A stretch of DNA of 64,000 nt, taken from positions 9,858,001 to 9,922,000 of the forward strand of contig JBANAY010000003.1 in the NCBI GenBank assembly GCA_037952775.1, given 5' to 3'. Source of the DNA: Clonostachys chloroleuca. Taxonomy: Eukaryota > Ascomycota > Sordariomycetes > Hypocreales > Bionectriaceae. Positions 12,474-25,084 of the stretch are shown here, in pieces. Below the pieces are notes generated by a model. It was given only the letters and a program-made list of their open reading frames with translations. It was not told the DNA's origin and did no database searches. Each line of letters begins with the position of its first letter. Positions within the stretch are counted from its first letter, which is position 1. Both the position numbers and the translations under genes were made by a program.

Positions 12474-13825
12474 ATGAAGAAAGTAACGGCGGCTCTACCA
12501 TCTTGGGATACGACCAAGACCCAGAGCAAGAAGGGCTTCGACAAAGTCTGGTCTTGGGCAGATAAGCTCGGGGCCCCCGTAAATAGGCTATCGAATCGTG
12601 TTGGCAGCGAAGCGTTCTGGCCTACGACTCTCGACAAAGAAAGCGACAAGGCTGCCAGAATCTTGAGGTCATTTTGCAGTGAGTTTAATCTCGTTTGCGG
12701 AAGCTTGAATGCGCCCTGGAATACCCCTGAGGTATTTGGTAACTGAAGAGCCGCTGACGCAAGCCACACTTAGAGGATGGATTTTATACCGAGGAACCAG
12801 CACCGTCATCCGAGGAAGCGGGCCCAAAGAAGGCACAGAAAGTCCTGAAGAAGATCCCCCAAAGGGTCATTGAGAATGCCGTTGGCCTCGCCATCTTCAC
12901 CACGATGCGCACTGGACTCTGGATCTCCGGTGCCGGTGGCTCCGGGGTTTTGGTTGCCAGGACCCAAGACGGGTCCTGGTCAGCGCCATCAGGTATCATG
13001 TTGCACACGGCCGGACTGGGATTCCTTTTAGGCGTAGATATCTACGACTGCGTGCTCGTCATCAACAACCCAAAGGCTCTGCAAGCTTTCACCAAGATCC
13101 GTGCAACCCTCGGAGGCGAGATCAGCGCTGTCGCTGGCCCGGTCGGAATGGGTGGTGTTTTGGAGAACGACGGCAAGTGGAAGGAAGCGAACAGGCCTGT
13201 GTTCACCTATCTCAAATCGCGAGGCTTCTACGCTGGTGTTCAGGTCGACGGCACAGTTGTCATTGAGCGTAGCGACGAGAACAAGCGCTTCTACGGGGAG
13301 GCCATTGGGGTTTCGGACATCTTGGCGGGCAAGGTCCGTCATCCGCCAGCAAGCATCAAGCGATTGATGGAGACTTTGAAGGCCGCAGAAGGCCGCACAG
13401 ATGTGGACAGTGAGATTCTTGAAGATGTAGACCAGGAGCCCGCCCCGAGCGACGTGCCTCTTGAGGCCTCGGAGAATGGCAAGATCTTTGGCATCCCGGA
13501 GCCGGATGATGCGGATCCGTATGGTGTCATGGCGCTTGAGAAAGAAGGGCTCGAGATATTGGAAGCTGGCACCGGCTCCAGACCGGCGAGCCAGCAGTTT
13601 GAATTCAATCCCAGCCCCACGAGTCCTATCTTCAACACATATCATCGAAAGAGTATGGAGTCTCCTTCTCCAACACGAGGAACGCCGCCTCGCACAGGAT
13701 GGGATCATGGCGGAACACGGCCGCGGACTATGTCGGATGCTGCGACGCAGACCGATGAAGATTACGAAGGATACAACCAGAATGTACGTGAGCACCGAGG
13801 TATGAATCATGAACTAATCAACTAA
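12474..13825 (+). CDS. SYLF (Ysc84/SH3YL1-type) lipid- and actin-binding domain protein
   Basis: Exons 12474-12678 and 12774-13825 give about 418 residues. After an N-terminal region of about 90 residues comes a Ysc84/SYLF domain (roughly residues 95-300): VIENAVGLAIFTTMRTGLW, GAGGSGVLVAR, SAPSGIMLHTAGLGFLLGVD, then a strand-rich part with VGMGGVL and FYAGVQVDGTVV. Family members bind phosphoinositides and actin at endocytic sites (yeast Ysc84/Lsb3, animal SH3YL1). Unlike those proteins, no SH3 domain follows; the C-terminal 110 residues are acidic, Ser/Pro-rich and probably disordered. The last exon may be spliced once more: GTACGT at about 13783 with a branch-like CTAATC and an AAG acceptor would give a slightly different tail. 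Domain assignment is firm; the C-terminus is not. Confidence 0.85.
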
Positions 13826-16310
13826 GAAGAGTTATGTAGAATCCGAGACGTTTTAGGGAAGCACTTGGCGCGGCCTAACCCTGATTTTAGAATCTCCTTG
13901 CACATTATCGCATAGCCTTCTCAGAGGTTTAGTGTTTTATTTTGCCAACCAGCAGCAGTCTTTCGTTCGATTTGGTGTTATACCAAGTCAACTCGCGTCA
14001 GATTTGCTATTCTAAATGGTGCAATTCAAGAAGTAGACTACTATTTGTCAAATACGAAGGGTCACTTAGAATTTTCTACTTGGGGTTTCAGAGTGGCTAG
14101 ACCTTATTTATTGCACTGAAACTCTCATCTGCGGCGAGTGTATCTGTAATATTTATGGGAGGGTTTATAATTCGGCTCACCATTCGAGAATAGAAATGAC
14201 AGTTCGCTGTATCAAGTAAAGCATAAGTAGTAATCATCTAACCCGCCAGACTGTAAATAAAGAGTTACGGAATTGATGGTATATGAAAGTGCTGAAATGA
14301 GCAACACCTATCTCCTCCTGCGCCTGCTCGCAATTTAGAATAATAACACCGATGGTAGCTGCATGACGTTTGGACGCCTGAGTATCACTAAAGTGCCCCC
14401 AATCTTTCGCTCCTGCTTGTTATTAATGTTAGATCGAGTTCCATCGTTGATCTAGATGACCCCCTTGACTTCTACATACAAATATGAAGATCCCCATCAA
14501 ATATTTGTAGTATAAAACCCAGGCCATGTTTGGCCAACTTCGTCGGGCCAGACTTCACAGTGATATCGGGAAGTAGCCTATTTTTGGACGATGAGGCTGT
14601 TCTATCATTGATATCTTGTGCCGTGGAGAAGATAAGTCGTGCAGCCTGGAACTGGAACTGTGAATGTCCACATCGACTTTCCTCAAAGGTTGGCCTCCGT
14701 CTCTCATCTTCTGCGGATATGAGACTACAAGCGTGCCAGAGCTGGTGGGTACAAAGCTGTCAACCAAGAATAGCCAGGGTACCTAGATTGGAGAGCACGG
14801 TGCTCTTGATGCGGCTTGTGAGCGAGTCTTGCTGAAGTTCTGCGTTTTGGACCCCTTGCCAATACCCGGCTTGCCTTAGTGATAGGCCAGCGCAACAGGG
14901 GTCGGCCATGGAAGGCCCCGTAAAGGTGGTTCGAAGGGATCCTCACTAAGATGATTATAAGGATTGGCGTGCCCTCCGTCTTGGGGGCAGATTTTGCGAG
15001 TAAAACGCCCACAGCGTATCGCTGCGAGGAGCTCTAATTTCTCTTGGCGTATGCTCATCACCATCTTGGTTCAACTACGCACCATAATGCTTGTAATATT
15101 TCATGGTTGCCATTAAAAAAAGACTGGTTCATACCATACTTTTGTTTCTTGCTCCTGCGTATGTTATGGATCGCCTCTTCCATATACCACTACCTGACGT
15201 AAATAAATGGTGGTCGACGTCCTGGGCTGGGATATTTCCACCGAAACAATGCGATGCCAGCTAATGGAGATAAATTGGTTTCAAGTAAACGACGTCAGAC
15301 GTCGGTCATGTCGCACAAATCAAATCAACAGGGATATTTTACGAGCTTGTTCGTGTTCAGCGCCCCCACTCCGTGGGATGGGTGATATTCATCATGAATC
15401 TAAAAAGCAGCAATCATTTGCCATTTTGGCATAGTCCCCAGCATAAATCTCCCGGACGAAATGAAGGCTCAGATTGGCACGCCAGAGCTATCGGGAAAAG
15501 ACACGTCAGAGGGCACCACGCCTCAGGCTACGGTGACAGCAAAGCAAACGGAGTAAAGCAGCAGGAGATTGGAGGTGTGTCTCACATGGAACTCGCTCTA
15601 TGACGAACCAAAAGAGTCATCTTCGTCACATCGCTCCCGACGAGCGAGCCACCCAATCCTTCCGGACAGGCAGGACCCGAACAGTTCAAATGTGGGCAGC
15701 CAGAGGCAGGGAAGACCTCCGCAAATCCTGAGCACAGGTCACAGGCGCCCGTTGCGCTCGTAAATCAGGATCTGAGGCGTGGCTTGAGTAGAGCGCGCCG
15801 GGTATTGGCTAGAGCTCGGTGCGCTTGTGTAGGGCGTTTCATATTCGGCTGTTCCCCCCTCCTGGCTGGCTGCGCTCACATAGCGGCTGAGCTGAAACGG
15901 AGCCCATGCATGATTATGGCACCTCGAAGTGATAGCATTATGGCCCTTTCACTGCTTTCCAAAGGCCCTATTCGCTCGTGTCCTCCATCAGCAGAGCTGC
16001 GGCATGACCCCAACCCATCACGCTGCTTTAGCTCGATCGACCCCCTTGTTAGCATACATCCCAGAGTTTGCATCTCTCGAATATGTAGTGGTCGCTCCCA
16101 CCGCGTACCCCAGACAGAGGCCTGCGACCTGGTCTTCCTAAATCCTCACAATCCGTTTTCGACATTTCACCCTCGCCCGAGTGGCTGCTGCGTGTGCTGC
16201 TATTCCAAAGTCGGCGGGTCGAGCAGAAACTAGAGGGCATCGACCACCGAGATGGAGTCCATAAGCTACTTGCAAGCGGTAGACTGTGGTAGTATTGACG
16301 GCGGCCTAAA
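13826..16310. other. Long intergenic region without recognisable gene
   Basis: About 2.5 kb. The left part (13,900-14,520) is relatively AT-rich. Small ORFs at 14530-14835 and 15784-16233 lack recognisable motifs. The last several hundred bases may hold the unresolved 5' exon, including a signal peptide, of the Cys-rich membrane protein that follows. Confidence 0.45.
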
Positions 16311-17637
16311 ATGCAGAGGGAAGGGGGTTCGACTTGCTATGACTCTGGTTCCGATGGCTGGAAGTCGTATGACTGCATTAGGGGGTACTGTCCCAGCTCT
16401 GTATTGGCAGGCAGCCAGTGGGGGTAAGAGAGCCGGACTCCCTCGTCGTTTTCATTTCAATTCGAGCATTGCTAAGTGTCTGTAGATGCTGTGGCTCCTC
16501 TGGTCAGATTCTCTGTTCTTATGCGGATGATTCGGGAGAAGGGAAATATAACTGTATAGGCAGTGACCGCCAATGTTGCGGGCGCAGCAGCTGCTCGGCT
16601 CAAGAAGTCTGCATGGAAGGGTGAGTTGCAAACGGCCACTCCTACAATACCTACACAATCGTACTGATGATCCGTTTAGGGACACTTGTTGTCGCAAACA
16701 ATCCGTCTGTGGAAACCAGTGCATGGCTCCGGGTGAGCTGTGCTGCGACAATCGCATATGTGGTGGCAAGTCGAGCAGCGGATCGATGACAGCCACGAGT
16801 TCCTCTTCATCAGGATCAATAACCACCTCGAGAACTTCGACGACGAGCGCAGCTTCTAGCACACGCACAGCGACCGGCTCCGATACGACAGGCGATTCGA
16901 CCTTAGCTACCGGCGACATTATGAGCATCATCCGAACCGCTATCCCAGCCGCGGCACAGACCGACCCTGCCTCTGCGTGTTTCCTATCGGGCGATCGCGA
17001 CTCTGTATATACCACACCGGACTGGTACAACGGCCTTCCCAGTCAGGTACAGAGCTACTTTTCCTCTGTGCATGCCGCATCCGCGTCTGACGGATACTGC
17101 ACTGCCGATGCCGCCTCGGACGGAAGCGGTCATGGCAGCTCTCTTTCAACGGGTGCAATTGTGGGAGCAGTCATTGGTTCGATTGCTGGCGCGTTGATAC
17201 TCGCTGGCCTAGCGTTCTTCGCCTTGAGAGCTGGGTGGTTCGCGGCATGCTGTGGAGGAGCCGCTGGGGCAGCGGTTGCAAGAGAGGACGGCTCCGAGGA
17301 AGAAGCTGAAAGAATGGGCAACACCCCCATGCCACCATCCGTATCAGGCGGGCCTGAGATGAGCGGTGGTGGACTAGGATGGGGAAGCATGTCTGGCGGT
17401 AGCTACACAAGAGCGTCTGGCATGTCGGAACGCGCTTCAACAAGACATGCTAGATTCTCGGTTCCAGTTGGGAGCCGGTTGAGGGACGACGAGGGTTCAA
17501 AGCGAGTATCACGAGTATCTAGACTATCTACGCTATCTAGACCAAGCACAAGAACGGTATCATCAGTGAGCAGTACGGGTCTACCGCCTCTGGAACACAC
17601 TCCGTCGCCACCGTCACCTGTTTGGTCGAAGGGGTGA
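16311..17637 (+). CDS. Cys-rich extracellular, single-pass membrane protein (5' end unresolved)
   Basis: Exons 16311-16423, 16486-16620 and 16680-17637 keep one frame and give about 401 residues from ATG 16311. The N-terminal third is a dense Cys array with repeated CC pairs (CCGSSG, QCCGRSSC, DTCCRKQSVC, LCCDNRIC), followed by a Ser/Thr-rich mucin-like stalk, a further short globular stretch, one transmembrane helix at about residues 241-266 (GAIVGAVIGSIAGALILAG), and a cytoplasmic tail rich in Ser, Arg and Gly. This layout matches fungal cell-surface proteins of unknown function, possibly wall sensors. No signal peptide is visible from the chosen ATG, and an acceptor (ATGCAG) at the same place suggests a missing upstream exon. 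The fold of the Cys array is not one I can name. Confidence 0.7.
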
Positions 17638-18054
17638 TATAAAGAAATAATATAACAAAATTAATTTCAAATCTACTAATTAAGCAGCAATCATGCAGCT
17701 GTGTAATGGCTACTACTTGAGGGGATCGCATAGTAACAATACCCTAACTGGTATGTCTAAATTTGTCGTGGGGGATTTTATGCATGTAACGTCTTGAGAA
17801 CACACCTATGTCGTATTTCAATTCTTATGAGTTTAGCTGGTCTGATTATTTCCTTGTCCGCTTTCAGCTCAGCCAACCCCAGTTCTGCTCAGTAGTAGGT
17901 AGTCTCTTCGTTCTAAACTTGAAACTCTACTATGTAACCACTACTCATCCTGTGTACTATACGATATGCTTCCTAGCAGCCACTCTTAACGGATACATGA
18001 TGTAATTCTTCCAGCCAAACAAAGGAGAAACCGCTTGTATACTAAGAAGCCTAT
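17638..18054. other. Intergenic, convergent 3' ends
   Basis: A 417-bp AT-leaning spacer between convergent genes; nothing else seen. Confidence 0.55.
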
Positions 18055-19348
18055 TCAATTGACATGCTGCTTCGGTGGTTCGGGAGGAGCTACCCAGTCA
18101 AACGTGCCGAACCTACGAGTCATCCAGACATCGCCTGGCTTTGTCGCCCCTCCAGGACCGCCAAGAATCGTTTGCGGATACCCAAAATCAAACGGAACAG
18201 CCTTTTCAATATCGGCAATCTCCTCCTTCGTGAGTTCAAGACCCAAGGCCTCGATGCTACCCCTCAAGTGCTCAATCTTGCGTCCACCCACGACGGGGAA
18301 AATGTAGGGGCCTTTGGTTCTAGCCCACGCAAGAGCAACGCTGGTGATATTAGTGCCTCTCTCCAAGGCAATTTTCTCCAGAGCATCTGCAACGACGGCT
18401 TTCTCTGGCTTGTCCGTCATTGCAATATTGCGGCCTTCTCTCTTTGCTCCGAGATTCTCTCGCTCTGCCTGTCTTTGAGCAGTAGTCCGGAATGATCCGG
18501 ATCCCAGGACGCCATACGGGATCAGCGCCATACCCTGGTCGTTGCACATGGGAAGAATCTCACGTTCGATGTCTCGTTCGGCCAGGGACCACTGTCCCTG
18601 ATAGACAGAGAACGGGGTGAGCCCCTTCTGTCGCGCATACTCATTGGCCATCGACACCACCCAAGCGGGTGTATTTGAGACGCCAAGATAGAGAACCTTG
18701 CCGGACGAAACGAGATCGTGAAGAGCATGCATGAGCTCTGGGGTGCTGGTGGTGAAGTCCCACGTGTGGACGTAAAACTGTGCAGATCGAACAATAAGCA
18801 GCTGGACCTTGCACAATACTTGCACCACAAATAGGTGTCAGACTTACATAGTCAATGTAGGAGGTCTGAAGTCTAGCCAAGCTTGATTCAAAAGCCGAAC
18901 GCATGCTCTTCTTGTTATTACCCCCAAAGTTGGACTGAATGCTGACCTTTGGGTTAAGCAGCTGGTAAGACGAAGTATACTTTGTAGCAAGAACGATTTC
19001 ATCACGGTTGCCACGTTCTTTCATCCAATCGCCAACAATCTTCTCCGATTCCCCATTCTGGTAAACATTTGCACTGGAGACCAGATAGTCAGCGACAGAT
19101 CAGAAGAGTGCGGTTTCGGGGCTCTAATCATACGTGTCAATGAAGTTTCCTCCATTATCGTAGAAGAAATCGAGAAGCTCAAAGGAGGCTTCCTTGTCAC
19201 ATGCACCCATCATGTCTTTGAACTCTGTGCCGAAGCCCATTGTTCCAAGGCAGAGCGGGCTGACTTTGACGGCAGCATTTGGGGCAAGTTGCCGATGATA
19301 GCCTAGAAAGCTTTTGGGCTTTGGTGCCACTGTCATCAAATTTGCCAT
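18055..19348 (-). CDS. Aldo-keto reductase (aryl-alcohol dehydrogenase / norsolorinic-acid-reductase-like)
   Basis: NADPH-dependent reduction of an aldehyde or ketone. Three exons, 19348-19134, 19073-18848 and 18777-18055, give 387 residues, typical of the fungal AAD/NorA-like AKR group. The full catalytic tetrad is visible: Asp71 (NFIDT), Tyr76 (ANVYQNGESE), Lys103 (LATKYT) and His151 (YVHTWD). Other landmarks are LCLGTMGFG near the N-terminus, YLGVSNTPAWVV, SVYQGQWSLAERDIE, and the cofactor-binding FPVVGGRKIEHL near the end. It lies in an accessory-looking run with two Zn2Cys6 regulators and an efflux pump, and its promoter faces the 3' end of the next gene. That context fits aromatic-aldehyde detoxification or secondary metabolism, but no backbone synthase is present to decide. 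Confidence 0.9.
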
Positions 19349-19722
19349 TTTACAAACGATAATAGTCGGCTGAAACTTGAGAGTGATAAGAAGGAAGAGA
19401 TATCCTCGTTGTGTGTAAATTTGAATGTTCTGAATTCGACGGACGATTTATTGTTGGGGAGTTTGGCCGTTATATACGTCTATAGTTGTGGAGACGACGA
19501 AGCACTTAGCCCATTCGGATATACGAAGTGAGGTTTTGTTCGAAACCGTTTTGGGTATACGAGCTTATCCCCAGTATGGCTCTCGCTTAGAAGCCCATAA
19601 TTCGAGATCTTCGATTTGTAGAATGAGAAGCGTGCCCAGTGTATGATCACAAGGCAGAAATTGCGAGGTTAGTACCTCGCTGGTGAGACTACCACAAGAA
19701 ATATATCATTTTCTGAACAAAA
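19349..19722. promoter_or_regulatory. Promoter region of the aldo-keto reductase gene
   Basis: A 374-bp gap between the AKR start and the 3' end of the upstream minus-strand regulator gene. It must hold the AKR promoter; no specific site was identified. Confidence 0.35.
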
Positions 19723-21259
19723 CTAAGCTGGCCATATGATTTGATTTGAGCCCTTGATCTCCCAAGTCCCGTCTACGTTTTTACTGAATCCAAAGTATTC
19801 CGTTATGTTCAGAATATTTTGATCCCAGACGCTCGGCCCCTTGGTGTCAAGACGGCCCAAGATCTCAGTGCACATGACTTTTGAGCGATGATAAGCCCAC
19901 CAAGCCCTCCCCGATAGGAGTGTCCAACTGCTCGCGTAAAAACTAAGCATGGTAACCAACGCCCTGTGGTCTCCCCTTTTGATCTCTTCTTGGAAGTCTT
20001 GCATGGCTTTCGAGGGCCACATGAGCATATAGGTCATGACAGCCGGCATTATCACAGAGAGGTCTTCGCCTTGTCTGATGGCATCCAGTGCATGGAAGAC
20101 AGGGCCGAGCCGCTCCGCGGCATTGACACTTCCGCAGCCAGAAACGCAGGCAAGGCCTGGATGTCTAACTGGAGCCTGCGACTGGTCGAGAAACTTTTGT
20201 CCAAAGTCGTACGAAAAGTTGGTCTGTTCGGACCACTCGTAGAAGGACTTGACGGGTTCTGCTTCAAAGTATGCCTGGAACATACCGCCCTTGGGTTTCA
20301 AATTGTATATAGTTACAATGACAGTCTTGATGCCGGCTGCAAACCACAATAGCCCATCCGATTCGATCTTTGTCGAGTCTTCATCAGACGTATTGAAGAA
20401 TGGCACCGACCAGGCATAGTAGAGGAGGATGAAACCGCATGCGATCACGACATCATATTGTGCCTGTGGTAGATATAGGCCACTTAAACTTGCTCTGAAC
20501 CCCGATAATGCGCTATCTAGGTGTAGTGCTGCTGCTTTGTTGTGCTCACGGACTCTGGGCTGCAGATACAGGAGGTGGGATGCGCTGATAGTCATGATAG
20601 CGTGCATCAGATACTCATGCTACCCCAAGGTCAGTACCGAGGCTTGGAACACAAGAAAGTCGACAGACCTGTAGAGCAAGGGGCAAAATGTGCTTTTCCC
20701 AGAAAGGCTTATCAAACAGCAGAGTCTCAGAAGTGAAATGTTCAAAATGATACATCAACTGTAGACTGTCAAGGTCAAAACCAGGGGTGCCAAGCTCTGC
20801 TGTTCGGGAAAGCAAACGTCGACTGATCACACTAGAAAACGGCAGGTTCCGAGGGTTGTCATTACCGCATCGATCATTCTCGGTTTCGAGGGCGTCTGGA
20901 CTATGGTGGCCTAGGCTAGCGGTTCTTTCTTTCTCTGTAGTCGAGCCGAACTCACATGCCAAGCCTCTTTTGGAGCACTTCAGGCACGCTGGTCGACGCT
21001 CATCACACTGTAGTGCTCCACGTCAGCCAACATCCGGTTCTGATTAGCAGAGACGAGTATGGCGTAAAAGATTTACCCAACAACCGATTTTCAACTGACA
21101 TACCTTGACTTTGCGAGCTTTGCAGGTGATGCACCCCTGTCGAGATTTAGCATGGAAGCGTCGTTGCCGGATCGGCCTGCCCCGGTTGTCCACACCCGGG
21201 CCAGCCGGCGTACTTGGAGACAATAGTGAGAATACTCCGAATTTTCCTGAGCTTGCCAT
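19723..21259 (-). CDS. Zn2Cys6 transcription factor (UPC2-like architecture)
   Basis: Nuclear regulator. Exons 21259-21104, 21007-20669 and 20619-19723 give 463 residues. The zinc cluster is complete and spans the first intron: C43, C46, C53, C60, C63, C70, spaced Cx2Cx6Cx6Cx2Cx6C, preceded by basic FHAKSRQG. The rest has the UPC2-like C-terminal region: LDSLQLMYHFEHFTSETLLF, HEYLMHAIMTISASHLLYLQ, and a long helical domain ending in IIWPA. In UPC2-type regulators this part senses sterol or another ligand; here ligand binding is only an analogy. ATG 21259 is chosen because the longer frame begins with TTG. It sits between the AKR and the DHA2 pump on the same strand, so it could be a local regulator, though the pump's divergent neighbour is an equally good candidate. 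Confidence 0.88.
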
Positions 21260-22664
21260 GTTGTGATTACAGCGACTACGGGATGAATGAAAATCGTCCA
21301 AAAAGGGGTTACGACGAACAATAGGTGATACCTTGAATGCGGTATTTGTATCAATGCCTCCCTACATAAGCAGGCCTCGTATACCATTTTGGGGAAGCTA
21401 AGCTGACTTGTGGTCAGCACACCAGCGGAGACTCGGATAATGCAGCCACAAATGGAATAGGGTCGTCAGCTAGTACTATTCGCCATTGTAAGTCAACATT
21501 CCCATGATTGATGGTCCTGTTGTGGCATTTTGAAAACCTGTGACAAATGAAACGATCTGGTAGCTATGGAGTTAATCTCCCGTCAATGCGATGATTTCCA
21601 ACTACTTTCAATACGCCCACTCCTAGTACGATTTTCTATAAACAGGCTCTAGCCAACTTGTGCTAATAACTTCTAGTCTTCCAGCCGAAGTTGGTGTCAA
21701 TCAATCAGTGATATCAACCGTTGAGGGACGCATTGGGGGTAGGGATGGATTATTGAGGCGCCAATAGTTAATTCTAGGACCGAATCAAACCGTTATCCCC
21801 TCGTAAACCTGAAAGTGCCCATCAAATAGCAATCGCTAGTTCTTGAAGTAGTTTTGAATCTCTGGCTTTATAGGTAGCAGTCATGTCACCCATAACAGTA
21901 AATCTCATCTTTTATTCAAAGAGTAGATAGGATACTGTGATGTAGCATGATCGATTTGTTGAGAGGCAAACGAAGAATCGTCCCGTATTGTATTCCTACA
22001 TAGAATTAATTGAGATGATAAAACTAACTTAATGTTGAGAAGACTGAATCCCGTGTTAATTTGGACTGGAGGTTACGCCCAACCCCGCGGGATTAATCGC
22101 CCAGTGCCTGGAATTAGTGAATGGCCACGGAGCAGAGTTCCTCCGCCCTCTAGAGACGAACCAGCTCAGCTCAGGTCTCCGGTCTGGAGCGTGCGTTCTC
22201 CCTAGAAAGTAATATGATGTATTTTTACTAAGCTGGAGGTTTCAATGAGTGAATACTCATGTTCTATGAGCCAAATAATGTACCTGTTATTGGATTTGAC
22301 AGTGCATTACTTCAACTGCCACGGCCGTTATGGCTTCTGTTGAATGGTGGAGTTGGCGCCCCGGGCATAACGTTCCGGCCCTCTGAATGTTCCCCGAAAT
22401 CGCCCCTAGTACGCGGCGTTATAGTGACTGGCCGCCTAATTCCGACCCCCAAGCCACATAGCCTTGGACGGAGCCACACTCCTCCGAAACTGGTAGCACA
22501 GTATGATGGCTGACATCAATATTTTCTATTATCAGATCGATTCTGACATATATGTAAATCCTTAGGGAGTGAATATTCCATTGCGGGCCAAGCGAGAGGT
22601 TTAACAAGGCGTCCGTGAGCGAGCGTTCCAAGCCACCACAACTTTACAGAGGGTATGAGTGTGC
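21260..22664. other. Intergenic region
   Basis: About 1.4 kb between two minus-strand genes. It holds the promoter of the UPC2-like regulator and the 3' UTR of the efflux pump. No convincing ORF or repeat is recognised; composition is AT-leaning in 21,840-22,050. Confidence 0.5.
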
Positions 22665-24544
22665 TCATTTCCCTGACGAGCCCTCCTCCGAGGGCTTGTC
22701 TCCCTCCTTCTTGACACTCTTCCACTCCATAGCCACGCTGCCAAAAATGGTCAGCGCCGACAGCACGAGGGCGACCGTGTATACCTGCACCAGAGCGCTG
22801 TTATATGCCTCTAAGACTGCTGGCAAGTCGTCAGCCGGGACGATTGACAATACGTCCGTGGCTCCAGCATTCGCGATTTGAGACGGATCAAAGTCGCCAC
22901 GGTCACTGAACGCCTTCACCAAGTTCTCCACCAACTTGTTCTGCAAGACTGCTTGCCCAACAGAGACAAAGATGGAGCCGCTCAGGAGTTGGACCAGCAT
23001 GACTATGGCCGTCCCCGATGCAATCTCTGCCTTTGGGACGACGTTCTGGATCGCAACGAGTGGCTGTTGCTGGCCTAAGCCGATTCCCAACCCGATCAAT
23101 GCTTGATAGCCGACCCATTGTGAGAATCCCGTGTCCACTTTCCACGTTGTCAACAGCCCCTCCCCAATAGGCGTGATGATGGATGAAAGAATTAAGAAGA
23201 TTGTGTCTGGAAGTGGTTAGTAATTATCATTACTTGCAGGTTCTTCCAGCTTACAATAGCCAACTTTGGACACGATAGCCCCAGCAAGCATCACCGTGAT
23301 GACGACTCCGATCATGAAAGGTAGGAGTCTAATTCCCGAATCCACAGCACTCATGCCATGAATAACTTGGTGCCAAAAGGGAATGTAATACACAAGCAGT
23401 GTCATGGCACCTCCGTTGCAGAAGCCGTACCATGCAGCTGCCAGCACACTCCTACTAGCCAAAAGACGAAGAACCAAGGTAGCCTCTTCTCCCTTCCAGT
23501 GCTGGAATGCGATGAAGGCGACAGATAAAAAACCAAAAAGAACCAGTAAGGCGATGATGCGACCATTACTCCACGAATACTTTGATCCACCCCATTGCAG
23601 GGCCAGAAGGAGGCAAACGACGGCGGGAACGAGCAACAACGTACCTAGGAAGTCAATACTTTGGAGTTTCTTTCTAAGAGAGATTGAATCCAACTCTGGT
23701 CGCTTAGGTTCCCTGAGGACGAGAAGAATAGCCAGAATGGTGAAACCCCCAAATGGTAGGTTTATGTAGAAGCACCATCGCCAGGTCAGTTTGCTAGTGA
23801 AGACTCCGCCCAGCAGAGGACCACAGACAGACGATGCGGCGAATACAATGCCGAAAGACGCGATAAATAGAGGGCGGAGACGTAAGGGGACGGAGTAGGC
23901 GATGATGGCCATGCTTCCAGAGGTGATGCCTGCGCCACCGAAGCCAGAGACGGCACGTCCAATGATCAAGGCAGTACTGTTTGGTGCGAGGGCACATACT
24001 AGGGACCCAAGTTCGAAGACGGAAATAGCAGTGATGAAGGTGTATTTGATCGAAAACTTGGCATAGATCTTGCCGTATAGAAGTTGGAATGCGGCCTGAG
24101 TGAGGAGGTACGCTAGAAAATGTTAAGACGGCAAGGCGACACTGCGTTATTCTCTGCCCACATACCACTCCCATACCATCCTACATCCGAAATCTTGTGA
24201 AACTCATCGGTAATTGTTGGGATAGCGTTGGCCACGATAGTCCCGTCCTGCACGAGGCTGTTAGCGAGTATTTTTTGCAGGCGGAATGGTTCGAAGCCGT
24301 TCCGGGATCCTGGTCTTACCAGAGTGATCAAAAAGATAGAAAACCACAAGGCGACACCAATTAATATCAAACTGGAGATTGGAAGAGTATTCTCTCCGGG
24401 GACTGTTTCTTGATTCTCACAAGGAGAGGTTTCTGAGACTTCCTTTGGGTCTTTGGAGGAGGGTATTTCTCCTGGTGGAGGATATTTCTCAGGCGACATA
24501 GTGGAACCTAATACGTCCTGACCGTGAACTTGAGTGTTTGACAT
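22665..24544 (-). CDS. MFS efflux transporter, DHA2 (14-TM) family
   Basis: Drug- or metabolite-proton antiporter of the plasma membrane. Four exons, 24544-24320, 24247-24166, 24112-23255 and 23206-22665, give 568 residues. A long hydrophilic N-terminus (about 55 residues) precedes the first helix. Seen: DGTIVANAIPTI in helix 1 (DHA2 signature region), GWYGSAYLLTQAAFQLLYGK, helix-4 GRAVSGFGGAGI, the antiporter motif C region ASSVCGPLLGGVF, WRWCFYINLPFG, and late helices with IGLGIGLGQQQPLVAIQNVV. This is the group that includes fungal toxin pumps such as ToxA and AflT. It is divergent from the Zn2Cys6 gene at 25085, with 540 bp between the start codons, an arrangement common for pathway regulators and their pump. 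Substrate is unknown. Confidence 0.92.
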
Positions 24545-25084
24545 GATTTTGAAGATGTTCTTGAAATTCCGGCAACATTCAGGAAACTTCGACTAAACAA
24601 ACAGGACAAGACGAGTTGAGGTGTCTCTTATACTGAAGCTGAGCCTCTGAAAATAATTTCCGACGTTTTTTTCAACATCCTCAGGGGCAGATTATGACGT
24701 GGATCGCGTTTCTTACCCAAAATCGACAAGCAACGGACCCTTCGGAACGATCATATATCATTACATTAACCAGGCCAATCTCACCCAACTCCTTCTGTGT
24801 TCTGGAAGCTATTCAAACCGCCCGCTAGGGCAGAATCGTGAGCATTTTGTGGAGCTAATTCCTGCACCTATCCAATCGGTTGTACTAATTTATGTGTGAG
24901 GTGGGCCATCGACAGGGATAGCATTCCCTTCCTGATTGAGTTAAGGCTCGTTGGTGATATCTCTGAGCCGGTTCCCAGTTCCGTTCATCTCCAATGACTA
25001 CCCTTCTGCGTCTTAACTGTCTGCTAGAATAATCGGGAGTTCACTTCCGGGGGCTTCTAGGATAACTTTCCTGTCTCAGAAAAT
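24545..25084. promoter_or_regulatory. Bidirectional promoter region, DHA2 pump / Zn2Cys6 regulator
   Basis: A 540-bp shared upstream region. A direct repeat of CGG triplets six bases apart (CGGACCCTTCGG, 24734-24745) is a plausible Zn2Cys6 operator half-site pair. A CCAAT box lies near 24872 in the context ATCCAATCGG. Functional role is inferred only from position and triplet content. Confidence 0.35.

Noticed and set aside
13028..13810. 260-codon ORF antisense to the SYLF gene
   Set aside because: A shadow of a GC-rich coding region; no motif, and the sense strand has a clear domain.
24281..24291. tRNA B-box-like GGTTCGAAGCC
   Set aside because: It lies inside intron 1 of the DHA2 pump with no A box or cloverleaf partner at the right distance.
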